The notes under the pieces: generated by a model
The model's database searches: none
Told to the model about the DNA's origin: nothing
Seen by the model: only the letters and a program-made list of their open reading frames with translations
Position numbers and translations under genes: made by a program
Shown here: one piece after another, positions 1-8,441 of the stretch
Position numbering within the stretch: the first letter of the stretch is position 1
Layout: each line of letters begins with the position of its first letter
Assembly (NCBI GenBank): GCA_035762085.1
Contig: DASTPT010000028.1
Location: forward strand, 1 to 38,816
Length of the DNA: 38,816 nt
From: HRBIN12 sp035762085
GTDB taxonomy: Bacteria; Actinomycetota; UBA4738; HRBIN12
Reading direction: 5' to 3'

Positions 1-631
1 CGAGCGCGATCACCCGCAGGTAGTTGTCGCGCGAGCCCGCGTAGTACAGGGGGAACCCGTCGGGATCGCTCGTCGCCGAGCCCTTCGCCAGGTCGCCGGT
101 CTGCAGGCTCGAGCGCACCGGCTCGCCGGTCTCGCCGTCCAAGAAGTGGTACGCGCCGTCGTACGCGTTCACGCGGACCTCGATCCTGCCCTTCTCGTCC
201 ACGACCACGTTCGGCTGGCCCGTCCACCCCGTTCCACACCAGGTCTCCGTCTCGTTCCCCACCGTCGAGTCGCTGCACAGGCTGCCGGACCGCGGGTACC
301 GCCACAGGATCTCGGGCTGCCGCCGAGGGATCGGGCCCTCGCCGTAGTAGGTCCGGGTCGCATTGCCACGGAACGTCGTGATGCCCTCGAACGTGGTGTT
401 GATCGGTCCGGGCGTCGGGGTGGGGCTCGGGGACGCGGAGGAGCTCGGCGACGGCGAGAAGGAGGCGCTCCCGCTCGGTGACGGCGAGATGGAGGGTGAT
501 CGCCCGGTGGCCACGGGATCGTCTCGCTCGAGGATCGACCACCCCACCGCCCCGGCGGCAGCGACGGCGAGGAGAGCGACGGCGCCGAACGGGATCCGCG
601 CTTGCGTGGCGTGACGTCCCCGGCGGGCCAT
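1..631 (-). CDS. PQQ-like beta-propeller protein, membrane-anchored (C-terminus outside window)
   Basis: This gene starts at an ATG (629-631, minus strand) and runs off the left edge, so only about 210 N-terminal residues are visible. Residues 1-13 are basic, followed by one hydrophobic segment (about 14-32) that acts as a signal anchor or uncleaved signal. Then comes a low-complexity Ser/Pro linker rich in SPSPS repeats, and a region containing TTFRGNATRTYYGEG and PEILWRYP. That FRGN...WRYP pattern is typical of the first blade of actinobacterial PQQ-like (BamB-type) beta-propeller proteins. A later stretch (YDGAYHFLDGETGEPV) is a classic propeller-blade repeat. It probably acts outside the membrane; the function is unknown. 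It begins 13 bp after the pheA stop and is probably co-transcribed with pheA. Confidence 0.75.
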   Translation of the reverse strand, partial: MARRGRHATQARIPFGAVALLAVAAAGAVGWSILERDDPVATGRSPSISPSPSGSASFSPSPSSSASPSPTPTPGPINTTFEGITTFRGNATRTYYGEGPIPRRQPEILWRYPRSGSLCSDSTVGNETETWCGTGWTGQPNVVVDEKGRIEVRVNAYDGAYHFLDGETGEPVRSSLQTGDLAKGSATSDPDGFPLYYAGSRDNYLRVIAL

Positions 632-644
632 CGTCCCCGTCCCG

Positions 645-1466
645 CTACACGGGACCCTTCGATCCTGGGTACGAGCCGAGCACCTTCAGCATCGAGGTGT
701 GCAGGCGCGCGGCATCGAACGCCGCCAGCACGTCCGGGTCCTCCCCCGATCGCTCGATATCCACGTAGAAGACGTACTCGAACGGCGCCCCACGGCGCGG
801 CCGGGACTCGAGCTTGACCAGGTTGATCCCCCGATCGGCGAACGGTTGGAGCGAGGACAGGAGCGAGCCCGGGCGGTCCGCCACGGCCATGACGAACGAG
901 CACTTGTCCGGTGTTCCGAGCTCCGCGTCGCGCGTGCCGATCACCGCAAACTTCGTGAAGTTGTCCGGGTAGGTCTGGATCCGTTCGGCGAGCACGGTCA
1001 GCCCCAGCCGCGCCGCGGCCTCGACGCTCGCGATCGCGGCCTCGTCGACCCTGCCGGCCTCGGCGACCAACCGCGCCGCCCCCGCCGTGTCGTGGACCGG
1101 GACCGGCGTGATGTGGTGCACGGCGAGGAAGTCCTCGCTCTGCGCGAGTGCCTGCCAGTGCGAGTAGGCGCGCTCGATGCCCTCGAGCCGGGCGCCCGGC
1201 GGCGCCAGCAGCGCGTGGTCCACGCGCACGACGATCTCGCCCCAGATCTCGACCAGGCTGCTGTTCAGCAGCAGGTCGTAGGTCTCGTTGACCGAGCCGG
1301 CCTGCGAGTTCTCGACCGGGACCACGCCGAAGTCCGCCTGGCCACTCGTCACGCGCGAGAACACCAGGCGCACGGTGTCGCACGGCATGCCCTGCGCGTC
1401 CGGGAACGACGCGCGCACGGCGATCTCGCTGTACGCGCCGGGCTCGCCCTGGTAGGCGACGTCCAT
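645..1466 (-). CDS. pheA: Prephenate dehydratase
   Basis: Converts prephenate to phenylpyruvate in cytoplasmic phenylalanine synthesis. The 273-aa length fits the monofunctional bacterial enzyme (dehydratase domain plus ACT domain, no chorismate mutase). Visible motifs are YQGEPGAYSE at residues 5-14, VPVENSQAGSV at 49-59, and NFTKF at 169-173. In the last, the catalytic Thr is kept but the usual TRF is TKF. The C-terminal ACT domain (about 190-265) contains DRPGSL and ESRP (220-223), the phenylalanine-binding feedback site. The ATG start is preceded at 7 nt by TAGGCT, so the mRNA may be leaderless and the gene independent of the tad operon just upstream. Confidence 0.95.
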   Translation of the reverse strand: MDVAYQGEPGAYSEIAVRASFPDAQGMPCDTVRLVFSRVTSGQADFGVVPVENSQAGSVNETYDLLLNSSLVEIWGEIVVRVDHALLAPPGARLEGIERAYSHWQALAQSEDFLAVHHITPVPVHDTAGAARLVAEAGRVDEAAIASVEAAARLGLTVLAERIQTYPDNFTKFAVIGTRDAELGTPDKCSFVMAVADRPGSLLSSLQPFADRGINLVKLESRPRRGAPFEYVFYVDIERSGEDPDVLAAFDAARLHTSMLKVLGSYPGSKGPV

Positions 1467-1473
1467 GGCGAGC

Positions 1474-1479
1474 AGCCTA
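1474..1479 (-). promoter_or_regulatory. pheA -10 box (TAGGCT), leaderless start
   Basis: TAGGCT lies 7 nt before the pheA ATG, in the 42-bp gap after tadC. With transcription starting about 7 nt after the hexamer, the first base would be the A of ATG. No good -35 is visible. The same arrangement recurs at several other genes in the window. Confidence 0.5.
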
Positions 1480-1508
1480 GCAGCAGCCTCTCGGCCGACG
1501 GTCTCGGA

Positions 1509-2438
1509 TCAGAAGGTCTCGAGGAACCGGATGATTCCGGGACCCATGACGACGACGAACAGCGACGGGAGGATGCAGAAGATGACGGGGAAGATGATCT
1601 TCACCGGGATCTTCTGGGCGATCTCCTCGGCGCGCTGACGCCGCTTCACGCGGAGCTCTTTGGACTGCGCGCGGAGCACGTTCGAGATGCTGACGCCGAA
1701 CAGATCGGCCTGGATCATCGACAGCACGAAGGCGTTCAGCTCGGGGACGTTGGTCCTGTCGCCCAGGTGCCGGAAGGCGTCCGAGCGACTCACGCCGATC
1801 TGCATCTCCTGCAGCTGCCGCGCGATCTCCTCGGCGAGCGGACCCGGGACGTTCTTCACGACCTGCGAGAGCGCCGCGTCGAACCCGAGGCCCGCCTCGA
1901 CGCTGATCGTGAGCAGGTCGATCACGTCCGGGAGCTGTCGCTGGATCGCCTTCTGCCGGGCCTTGGCCATGTTGCCGACGTACGCGCCCGGGAGCAGGTA
2001 GCCGATGAACGCGAGGATCACGACGAAGGCGATCTTCCAGACCCCGTCGATGGGCAGGACGAGCCCCAGCGCGAGCGCGACCAGCAGGCCGCCGATGCCG
2101 CCGACGATCTTCAAGGCCGCGATGCGCTCCGCGTCCCAGCCCGTAGGGGTGCCCGCGTACAGCAGGAGCTGTTCGAGCCGTTTCGTGGAGTCGAACGGTG
2201 TCAGCCGCCGCAGGTGGGTCCCGACCCACGAGCCGAGCGGCACGAAGATGCGGTCGACCGCGGACCCGCGGAGCTCTTCGTCCCGCAGGTTGACCGAGTC
2301 GGACACGTGACCGATCTGCGCTTCGAGCAGGGTCATCGGGCGCGAGCGCTCTCGCGCGCCCATGTCGACGATGACGCCGACGAGGAAGATCGTCATGAAC
2401 GTACCGACGAGCGCGACGAGCAGCCAGATCTCAGACAT
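1509..2438 (-). CDS. tadC: Tad pilus inner-membrane platform protein TadC (T2SSF domain)
   Basis: A 309-aa type II secretion F-domain protein, the second of the two platform proteins of the Tad/Flp pilus machine, thought to couple the TadA ATPase to pilin extraction. It has an N-terminal membrane segment (about 4-26), further helices around residues 105-155, a cytoplasmic F domain (QRQLPDVIDLLTISVEAGLGFDAAL) and a C-terminal membrane segment (KIIFPVIFCILPSLFVVVMGP). Its ATG overlaps the end of tadB by 8 bp, indicating translational coupling. It is the last tad gene here; no prepilin peptidase follows. Confidence 0.9.
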   Translation of the reverse strand: MSEIWLLVALVGTFMTIFLVGVIVDMGARERSRPMTLLEAQIGHVSDSVNLRDEELRGSAVDRIFVPLGSWVGTHLRRLTPFDSTKRLEQLLLYAGTPTGWDAERIAALKIVGGIGGLLVALALGLVLPIDGVWKIAFVVILAFIGYLLPGAYVGNMAKARQKAIQRQLPDVIDLLTISVEAGLGFDAALSQVVKNVPGPLAEEIARQLQEMQIGVSRSDAFRHLGDRTNVPELNAFVLSMIQADLFGVSISNVLRAQSKELRVKRRQRAEEIAQKIPVKIIFPVIFCILPSLFVVVMGPGIIRFLETF

Positions 2439-3432
2439 CGATCTTCACCAGCCTCGTCATCCAGAACACCCCGGCGCCGATCAACGCGACGCCGACGACC
2501 AGCATCACCAGCCCGAGGTCGGTCGTGAACAGGAGCTTCACGTAGTCCGGGTTCACGATCGCCTGGTAGATCAGCAGGAGGATCGGCAGCGCCGTCAGGA
2601 TGGCGATCGAGTACCGCCCCTCCGCCGAGAGCACCTTGATCTGACGCCGGATGTACGCGCGCTCCCGGACCGTGTTCGCGACGATGTCGAGGACCTCCGC
2701 CAGGTTGCCCCCGACCTGCCGCTGCACGTTGATCGCGATGACCGCCCACTTCAGGTCGTCGCTCCCGATCCGGTCGGCCATCGCAATGAGGGCGTCGTCG
2801 ATCGGCCGGCCCAGCCGGATCTCGGCGACCACCCGCTGGAACTCGTGGTCCGAGGGCTCGCCGATCTCCTTGGACACCGTGTCCAGGGCCTGCAGGAAGC
2901 TGTACCCGGCACGCAGCGAGCTCGCGAGCACCGACAGCGTGTCGGCCAGCTGGTCGTTCAGAGCGTTCTGCCGCTTCTGGAGCGCCCGCACCACCCAGAA
3001 GTACGGCACGAGCGCGAAGATCGCCGCCACGATCAGCGCGAAGACGATGTTCCCGAGGAGCAGCCCGCCGAACACCGCCCCGGCGATCGCCGCCAGGACG
3101 GTCATCGTGATGAACTCGCCCGAGAGCATCGGCATGCCGGCGCGCTCGAGGCGCTCGTCCAGCGAGGCGCTGAACCCGGTGGCCACCGCGAACCGCTGCC
3201 CGACGTCGGCCAGCTGGCTCGGCACCCACCGCGTCGAGTCGCCACCCTCGACGGTCGGCTCCTCGCGCTTGCGGCCGCGCCCCAACCTGCGGGCGAGGCT
3301 CATCTCGCGCTTCTTCCGCACGCTCCCCCCGACCAGCATCGTCGCGAGGACGAACGCGGCCACGAAGACGGCCGCGAGGATGACGAGCAGCCCGAGGTCG
3401 GAGCCCCAGAGAGACGCTGCGACCATCGTCAC
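2431..3432 (-). CDS. tadB: Tad pilus inner-membrane platform protein TadB (T2SSF domain)
   Basis: A type II secretion F-domain protein and partner of TadC in the Tad platform. The N-terminus has one membrane helix (LGLLVILAAVFVAAFVLATMLVG) and a basic segment (VRKKREMSLARRLGRGRKRE), then a helix pair and the F domain (LADTLSVLASSLRAGYSFLQAL), ending in two hydrophobic segments. Two in-frame starts exist. The GTG at 3432 makes a GTGA overlap with the cpaF stop and has a GGGGGG tract about 8 nt upstream; the ATG at 3426 is two bases past that stop. I chose GTG for its ribosome-site spacing (333 aa, versus 331 aa from ATG). A long open frame continues upstream in this phase, but it is only the shadow of cpaF. 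Confidence 0.9.
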   Translation of the reverse strand: MTMVAASLWGSDLGLLVILAAVFVAAFVLATMLVGGSVRKKREMSLARRLGRGRKREEPTVEGGDSTRWVPSQLADVGQRFAVATGFSASLDERLERAGMPMLSGEFITMTVLAAIAGAVFGGLLLGNIVFALIVAAIFALVPYFWVVRALQKRQNALNDQLADTLSVLASSLRAGYSFLQALDTVSKEIGEPSDHEFQRVVAEIRLGRPIDDALIAMADRIGSDDLKWAVIAINVQRQVGGNLAEVLDIVANTVRERAYIRRQIKVLSAEGRYSIAILTALPILLLIYQAIVNPDYVKLLFTTDLGLVMLVVGVALIGAGVFWMTRLVKIDV

Positions 3433-4751
3433 GCCGCTCGCCCCCCCGGGATCGGAGCGAACACCTCGGCCGGTACCGAGATGCCGCGCTCGGCCAGCTT
3501 CTCGATGAACCGCGGCCGCAGACCGGTCGAGCGAAGGTTGCCGAGGAAGCGCCCGTTCTCGTCCAGGCCCGCGCCGTAGTCGAACAGGAACAGGTCCTGC
3601 ATCGTGATGACGTCGCCCTCCATGCCCACGATCTCGGTGACGTGGGTGATGCGGCGGGTGCCGTCCTTCATGCGGTTCTGGTGCACGATCACCTGGATCG
3701 CCGAGGAGATCTGCTCGCGGATCGCGCGCACGCCGAGGTCCATCCCGGCCATCATGGCCATCGTCTCCAGACGCGCGAGGGCGTCCCGGGGCGTGTTGCA
3801 GTGGATCGTGCTGATCGAGCCGTCGTGGCCCGTGTTCATCGCCTGCATCATGTCGAGCGTCTCGGCGCCACGGACCTCGCCGACGACGATGCGGTCCGGC
3901 CGCATGCGCAGGGCGTTGCGGACCAGGTCGCGGATCGTGACCTCGCCCTTGCCCTCGATGTTCGGCGGGCGGTACTCGAGGCGGACCACGTGCGGCTGCT
4001 GGAGCCGGAGCTCGGCCGCGTCCTCGATCGTGATGATCCGCTCGTCGTCCGGCAGGAACGACGAGAGCACGTTCAGCGTCGTCGTCTTGCCGGCGCCGGT
4101 CCCGCCCGAGACCAGCATGTTCAGCCGGCCGCGCACGCAGGCCTCGAGCAGGTCCACGACCGGGCGGGTCAGCGTGCCGAACGAGATCAGGTCCTCGGCG
4201 TCGTACGGATCGGCCGAGAACTTGCGGATCGAGAGCGCGGGGCCGTCGATCGCGAGCGGCGGGATGATCGCGTTCACACGCGAGCCGTCGGGAAGACGCG
4301 CGTCGCAGTAGGGCGACGACTCGTCGATCCGTCGCCCGATCTTCGCCACGATCTTGTCGATCGTCCGGCGCAGCTGGGCCTCGTCGTGGAACTTCGACCC
4401 CGTCCAGTACAGCTTCCCGCCGCGCTCGACGTAGATCTGGTCCCACCCGTTCACGAGGACGTCGGTGACGTCCGGGTCGCGGATGAACGGCTCGAGCGGC
4501 CCGAGGCCCAGCACGCTGTCGCCGATCTGCCGGACGATCAGGAGCTTCTCCTGGGCCGACAGGCCCGGCTCCTCCTCGTCGAGCAGCTCGCGCAGGCGCT
4601 GGTGGACCAGGCCCTCGAGCTCGGTATCGGACATCGACGCGTCGTACAGACGCGGGCCGAGCACCTCGACGAGGCGCTCCTGCACGTGGACCCTGATCTC
4701 GGCGATCCGGTCCTTCTGCTGAGCCTTGGCGAGACGATCGGCGAGCGACAT
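3429..4751 (-). CDS. cpaF: Tad pilus assembly ATPase TadA/CpaF
   Basis: Hexameric secretion ATPase of the CpaF/TadA branch that powers Flp pilin polymerisation at the cytoplasmic face. The 440-aa length is normal. It has an N-terminal helical domain, then Walker A GGTGAGKTT (216-224), an Asp box around RIITIEDAAEL, Walker B IVVGEV (288-293) and His box GHDGSISTIH (308-317). All catalytic elements are intact. AGGAGGG lies just before the ATG, and the gap from tadZ is 8 bp. Its stop overlaps the tadB start. The TadA/CpaF assignment over ordinary PilB/VirB11 ATPases rests on both the sequence motifs and the tadB-tadC neighbours. Confidence 0.95.
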   Translation of the reverse strand: MSLADRLAKAQQKDRIAEIRVHVQERLVEVLGPRLYDASMSDTELEGLVHQRLRELLDEEEPGLSAQEKLLIVRQIGDSVLGLGPLEPFIRDPDVTDVLVNGWDQIYVERGGKLYWTGSKFHDEAQLRRTIDKIVAKIGRRIDESSPYCDARLPDGSRVNAIIPPLAIDGPALSIRKFSADPYDAEDLISFGTLTRPVVDLLEACVRGRLNMLVSGGTGAGKTTTLNVLSSFLPDDERIITIEDAAELRLQQPHVVRLEYRPPNIEGKGEVTIRDLVRNALRMRPDRIVVGEVRGAETLDMMQAMNTGHDGSISTIHCNTPRDALARLETMAMMAGMDLGVRAIREQISSAIQVIVHQNRMKDGTRRITHVTEIVGMEGDVITMQDLFLFDYGAGLDENGRFLGNLRSTGLRPRFIEKLAERGISVPAEVFAPIPGGRAA

Positions 4752-4759
4752 CTTCCCTC

Positions 4760-5980
4760 CTAACGACGCCGGAACAGGCCGTGCCGCTTCCGATCCGCGG
4801 CATCCATCTCGACGACCTGACCGGCCTGGGTCTGTTCGGCCACACCTGCGAACCGCTTGGCGAGATCTCGGATGCTGAGCGAGACCTCGGACGAAGGCTC
4901 CTCGAGCACCACGGGACGGCCCTTGTTGAGCGACATCGGGACCAGCCGGCTCGACGGGACCATCGTGTCGACCTCGATCTTCATGACCCGTTCGACGTCA
5001 CCGGCGTCCAGCCCGACCTTGCTGTCGGCCCGGTTGAGCACGATGCGGAAGCGCTCGCGCGGCAGGCCGATCGTGAGCAGGGTCTCGAGCGCCTTCGACA
5101 GGTGCTTCACGCCGACGACGTCCAGGCCCGTCACCAGGCAGATCGCGTCGGACAGGTCGAAGCACGCGAGCGCCAGGTCCGTGTAGTCGGCGGACGCATC
5201 CACGATCACGAAGTCGAAGTTGTTCCGGAGCGTCCGCAGGTACTTGCCGATCGCCTCGCCGGCGGGCGGCTGCATCGCCGGGTCGGGGACCGCCCCGAAC
5301 GCCCACAGGTGGTCGCCCACCCGCGTGGACGAGGCGAACACCTGCTCCCGGTCGGCGCCCTCGCCCAGGCTGATGAGATCCATCACCTGACGCGTGGGCT
5401 CGAGCCCGAAGTACGAGAACACGTCGCCCATGTCGACGTCGAGGTCGACCACGGCCGTGTCCTTCCCCGACTGCTCGGCGATCGCGGCCGCCAGGTTCGT
5501 CGTCAGGAAGGTCTTGCCCGTCCCGCCCTTCGAGGAGAAGACCGAGACCACCATGCCGCGATGCGCGGGCTTCTCGGCCAACGTGCCACGGACGGAGCGC
5601 AGGTTCTCCGCCCACAGGATGGCGCGCTCGACCGCGTCGCGGAGCTCCTCGGCTCCCTGCGTCAGGTCGACGACGTCGCGGATGCCCGCGCGCATCGCGG
5701 CCGGCAGCAGGCCGTTCCACGACTTGTCTCGGACCATGACGATGGCGGTCATCGGGGCCGCCCGCCCGACGAACTCGGCCAGGCCGAGCGCGTCGGGCTC
5801 CTTGATCTCGGGCGAGAGCACCAGGACGTTGACCGGCTCGTCCGTCTCGACGAGGATCTCCTCGGCGGCGGTCACGCTCTGGACCCAGCCCACGTCGTCG
5901 GGCTCCACCTCGAGCGCCCGCGCGAGGGTCGTGCGGAACGTCTGAGGCGTCCCAACGGCGATCACGGGGTGATCGGTCAC
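4760..5980 (-). CDS. cpaE: Tad pilus localisation ATPase TadZ/CpaE (receiver-like plus ParA/MinD domain)
   Basis: A ParA/MinD-superfamily protein that positions the Tad apparatus in the cell. Residues 1 to about 125 form an atypical receiver-like domain without the usual phosphorylation residues, as in known TadZ/CpaE proteins. The ATPase domain follows, with deviant Walker A KGGTGKT (151-157), the VVDLDVDMGDV switch region and FVIVDAS. The start is a GTG that overlaps the cpaB stop (GTGA). The C-terminus is basic (RKRHGLFRRR). The next gene, cpaF, follows after 8 bp. Confidence 0.92.
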   Translation of the reverse strand: MTDHPVIAVGTPQTFRTTLARALEVEPDDVGWVQSVTAAEEILVETDEPVNVLVLSPEIKEPDALGLAEFVGRAAPMTAIVMVRDKSWNGLLPAAMRAGIRDVVDLTQGAEELRDAVERAILWAENLRSVRGTLAEKPAHRGMVVSVFSSKGGTGKTFLTTNLAAAIAEQSGKDTAVVDLDVDMGDVFSYFGLEPTRQVMDLISLGEGADREQVFASSTRVGDHLWAFGAVPDPAMQPPAGEAIGKYLRTLRNNFDFVIVDASADYTDLALACFDLSDAICLVTGLDVVGVKHLSKALETLLTIGLPRERFRIVLNRADSKVGLDAGDVERVMKIEVDTMVPSSRLVPMSLNKGRPVVLEEPSSEVSLSIRDLAKRFAGVAEQTQAGQVVEMDAADRKRHGLFRRR

Positions 5981-6768
5981 TCGACGTTCCCCTTCGCCTT
6001 CGGCGGGTTCACGATGCCCTCGACCGTGAGCGGCTCGAGCTCGACGCCCTCGGCGTCCGGCGGCAGCAGCGCCAGGTAGACGCTCCCGTTCTCCAGCGAG
6101 TAGACGAACTTCTGCGCCTCGTCGGGCGTGAACGCCAGCGTCACGTTCATGTTGGCGGTCGTGTCCGGCTGCGAGTCCTCGTCACCGGTGACGTTCTGCT
6201 GCGGGATCACGACGCGCAGGACCTCGACCTGGGGCACGAGGACGACGGTGGCGGACGTCTGCTGGACGTTGCCGGTGACCGTGGACTCGTTGCCGCGCAG
6301 CTTGAGGGCGACGTCGTTGAACGTGGCGTACACGGTCACGTTGTCGCCGCCGGCCATGGCGGCGCCGACCGCGCGCGGCGACGCGAGCGACACGGTGATC
6401 GCCTGGTGGCCGTCCGGGATGCTCAGCACCCCGCCGGGGACCTTGGCGCCCTCGACGCGCGAGACCGGGATCTGCTCGCCCTGCACGATGAACACGTTGT
6501 TCCGCCGGTTGCGTAGCTGCGCGATGTCGGTGACGGCGCCCTCGACGAGGGTGTCGCTCCGAACCTCGACCGAGACGAACTGATCCTCGCTGATGAGCTG
6601 GTTCAGGTCGCTGTTCGCCGGGATGTCGACCTTCGAGACGATGACCCGCGTGAGCTCACCGCCCGTGCGCGCATCCTCCTTGACGCCGCGCGTGTACAGG
6701 AACACACCTGCGGTGGCGACGGTGGCCAGGATCAGGGCCAGCACCACCACGAGACCACGTGACCGCAT
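5977..6768 (-). CDS. cpaB: Flp pilus assembly protein CpaB/RcpC (SAF domain)
   Basis: A 263-aa protein with an N-terminal membrane anchor (LVVVLALILATVATAGVFLY) and a SAF domain (VIVSKVDIPANSDLNQLIS, then GEQIPVSRV), followed by an extracytoplasmic region. In Gram-negative Tad systems RcpC/CpaB works with the secretin. No secretin gene is present here, as expected in a monoderm, so it may instead act near the cell wall. The ATG is preceded by GGGGGA. A 60-bp gap separates it from tadG, the widest gap in the operon after the flp-tadE gap. Confidence 0.9.
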   Translation of the reverse strand: MRSRGLVVVLALILATVATAGVFLYTRGVKEDARTGGELTRVIVSKVDIPANSDLNQLISEDQFVSVEVRSDTLVEGAVTDIAQLRNRRNNVFIVQGEQIPVSRVEGAKVPGGVLSIPDGHQAITVSLASPRAVGAAMAGGDNVTVYATFNDVALKLRGNESTVTGNVQQTSATVVLVPQVEVLRVVIPQQNVTGDEDSQPDTTANMNVTLAFTPDEAQKFVYSLENGSVYLALLPPDAEGVELEPLTVEGIVNPPKAKGNVE

Positions 6769-6828
6769 CTGCTATCCCCCTTTATGTCCGTTCCGATGAC
6801 CGATCCGATCGGTCGTCGTCCTCTCCCG

Positions 6829-7911
6829 TCACTCCACGAGTCGCACCGCGTTCAGACCGAAGCCCAATCCCGTCCCCGGCAGGAACCCACCGACGTCGCC
6901 GCCGATCCACTCCGTCTGGATGCAGAACAGCGAGGCGTTGTTCACCTCCGCTGGGATGTTGGTGCAGTGGTCCCGAGCCTGCTGCCCATGCCACGCCCCG
7001 AGGATCTTCAGCTTCACGAACCCCTCGACCGGGTACGCCTCCGAGCTGGGCGTGATGATCGGAGGTGCCTCGTCGCTCATGACCGGGAAGACCAGGGTCG
7101 GATCGGCGCTGGCCGCTCGGTCCTCGAGCGCATTGATGATGTTGTTCCCGAGCACACCCGGGGCGGCACAGACGTACGCGTAGCCGGGCGGTTCCGGGAT
7201 GACCGCATCGAAAGGCGTCGGCGTTCCGCCCGAGACGATGTAGTCGATGGTCTCGCTCGCGCCTCCGCCGCTCGACTGGCAGCTCACCGGTCCAACGGTG
7301 CCGGGCGGCTGCGGCCATCCCTGCGGGAAGTTCAGGATCCCCCACTGACTCGCCGCCGCGCTGTTCCCGTTGGTGTTGTCGAACCAGAACGCGCACGCCG
7401 GCCCCGACGACCCCGGCGCCTGAGCGATGCAGGGGCCGAGCGCGCTCTCGTTGATGCGGATCGGCGTCGGGCTCGTGTAGCCCTGTGCCGGGCCCCAGAC
7501 GGCCGCCGCCGTCGTCTCGATCGTCACGTCGTCGAAGCCGAGGACCGGCGCGACGAAGTACTCGACCACCCTCGAGTACGTCACCGTGACCTTCTTCAGA
7601 TCGGAGGTGGCCAGATCCCCGCTCTCGCATTCGGGATCGATCGCGATGGTGACCGGTGTGGCCGCGGAGTCGTTGAGACCGGCGGTCGTGTTCGCGGCAG
7701 ACGCCGCTGCGCCCGAGCCGTTCCCGGCCGCGCACTCCTGTGCCGCCGCCAAGGCTGCAGCGTCTGCAGCGTTCACCATGTCGCGACGGATCCCGACCGC
7801 GCGGCCGAGGTCGGCCGTGAGCGCCAGCATGCCGAGGAGCACCACCAGGGCCAGGCCGACGATGACCGCCACCGCGCCACGCTCGTCCCGGAAGCGCTGG
7901 GTCATTCGCAT
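6829..7911 (-). CDS. tadG: TadG-like pilus-associated protein
   Basis: A 360-aa protein with a basic N-terminus and one membrane helix (GAVAVIVGLALVVLLGMLALTADLG), then an Ala-rich helix (RRDMVNAADAAALAAAQE) typical of TadG-like proteins. The rest is a secreted domain with several cysteines and no recognised enzymatic motif. Unlike Flp and TadE, it has no Glu at +5 after the Gly, so prepilin-peptidase cleavage is doubtful. Two ATGs lie 6 bases apart. The one at 7911 has GGGGA about 8 nt upstream; the one at 7905 overlaps the tadE stop as ATGA. I chose 7911. The protein may be a minor subunit or a cell-wall-side adaptor; that role is inferred. Confidence 0.82.
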   Translation of the reverse strand: MRMTQRFRDERGAVAVIVGLALVVLLGMLALTADLGRAVGIRRDMVNAADAAALAAAQECAAGNGSGAAASAANTTAGLNDSAATPVTIAIDPECESGDLATSDLKKVTVTYSRVVEYFVAPVLGFDDVTIETTAAAVWGPAQGYTSPTPIRINESALGPCIAQAPGSSGPACAFWFDNTNGNSAAASQWGILNFPQGWPQPPGTVGPVSCQSSGGGASETIDYIVSGGTPTPFDAVIPEPPGYAYVCAAPGVLGNNIINALEDRAASADPTLVFPVMSDEAPPIITPSSEAYPVEGFVKLKILGAWHGQQARDHCTNIPAEVNNASLFCIQTEWIGGDVGGFLPGTGLGFGLNAVRLVE

Positions 7912-8333
7912 CGGAACGTCCCCGTGATGTCTCGGGTGATGACGTCCGGGAAGCCCGGAACGAGGTTGTTCAGGACGCCGGTCCCGAACTCCTGTTCCCA
8001 CGACACCGTGACGTTCTTGCCGATCGTGGAGGTCCCGGTACACGCGGATCCCCCGCCCTCCACGCTGACGGAGACGGGATTGCTGCGCGTGTAGCCGCCC
8101 GGCAGCGCCGCGTCCACGCGGTCCGTGACGACGCACGACGAGAACCCGGCGGCCTGCGTCGCTGCGCACCTCGCGCCCTCGCGGGCGGCGCCCTGCATCA
8201 CTTGGTACTCGCTCCACATGATGCCGAACTGGATGATCCCCACCACGAGCAGCGCGAGGATCGGGAAGATCAGCGCGAACTCGACGGCGACCGCGCCGTC
8301 CTGTCCGCATCCGCGGATCCTGTTCCCCTTCAT
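7902..8333 (-). CDS. tadE: TadE-like pseudopilin
   Basis: A 143-aa TadE-family protein. After a short basic leader it has QDG followed by AVAVEFALIFPILALLVVGI, a prepilin-like cleavage and membrane segment with Glu at +5 and Phe at +6 after the Gly. A small extracytoplasmic domain with paired cysteines (ARCAA, SSCVV, SACTG, FRCE) follows. In characterised Tad systems TadE is a processed pseudopilin needed for pilus assembly. It overlaps the start of tadG by 10 bp and lies 108 bp after flp, with a stem-loop between them. Confidence 0.9.
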   Translation of the reverse strand: MKGNRIRGCGQDGAVAVEFALIFPILALLVVGIIQFGIMWSEYQVMQGAAREGARCAATQAAGFSSCVVTDRVDAALPGGYTRSNPVSVSVEGGGSACTGTSTIGKNVTVSWEQEFGTGVLNNLVPGFPDVITRDITGTFRCE

Positions 8334-8377
8334 CCCGACTGCTCCTCTTCGACTCGACTTCGTGAGCTCGTCGGCCC

Positions 8378-8403
8378 CTCACTCCCCTGGGCCCGGGAGT
8401 GAG
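8378..8403 (-). terminator. Stem-loop between flp and tadE (possible partial terminator or mRNA-end stabiliser)
   Basis: CTCACTCCC (8378-8386) pairs perfectly with GGGAGTGAG (8395-8403) across an 8-nt loop. There is no T tract on the transcribed side, so it is not a standard intrinsic terminator. Its position after the pilin gene suggests attenuation, or protection of the flp mRNA 3' end. Confidence 0.5.
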
Positions 8404-8441
8404 CGGCCGACGGGCCGCCCCCTGACTCGCAGGATCTGGAT

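Noticed and set aside
370..500. Low-complexity Ser/Pro repeat region as a possible DNA repeat array
   Set aside because: It encodes a Ser/Pro linker after a membrane anchor, common in secreted actinobacterial proteins, and has no regular unit suggesting CRISPR or a tandem repeat element.
699..2528. A 609-aa open frame on the plus strand across pheA and tadC
   Set aside because: Its product is Arg/Asp/Glu-rich with no recognisable domain and lies antisense to two clear genes. It is the usual GC-rich shadow frame.
2431..4845. An 804-aa frame that would fuse TadB to a long N-terminal extension
   Set aside because: The extension is the out-of-frame shadow of cpaF. TadB begins at the GTG/ATG next to the cpaF stop, like other family members.
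6829..8382. A 517-aa version of TadG running through tadE
   Set aside because: The extra N-terminal part is antisense-like Arg-rich shadow of tadE, while the membrane helix typical of TadG begins right after 7911.
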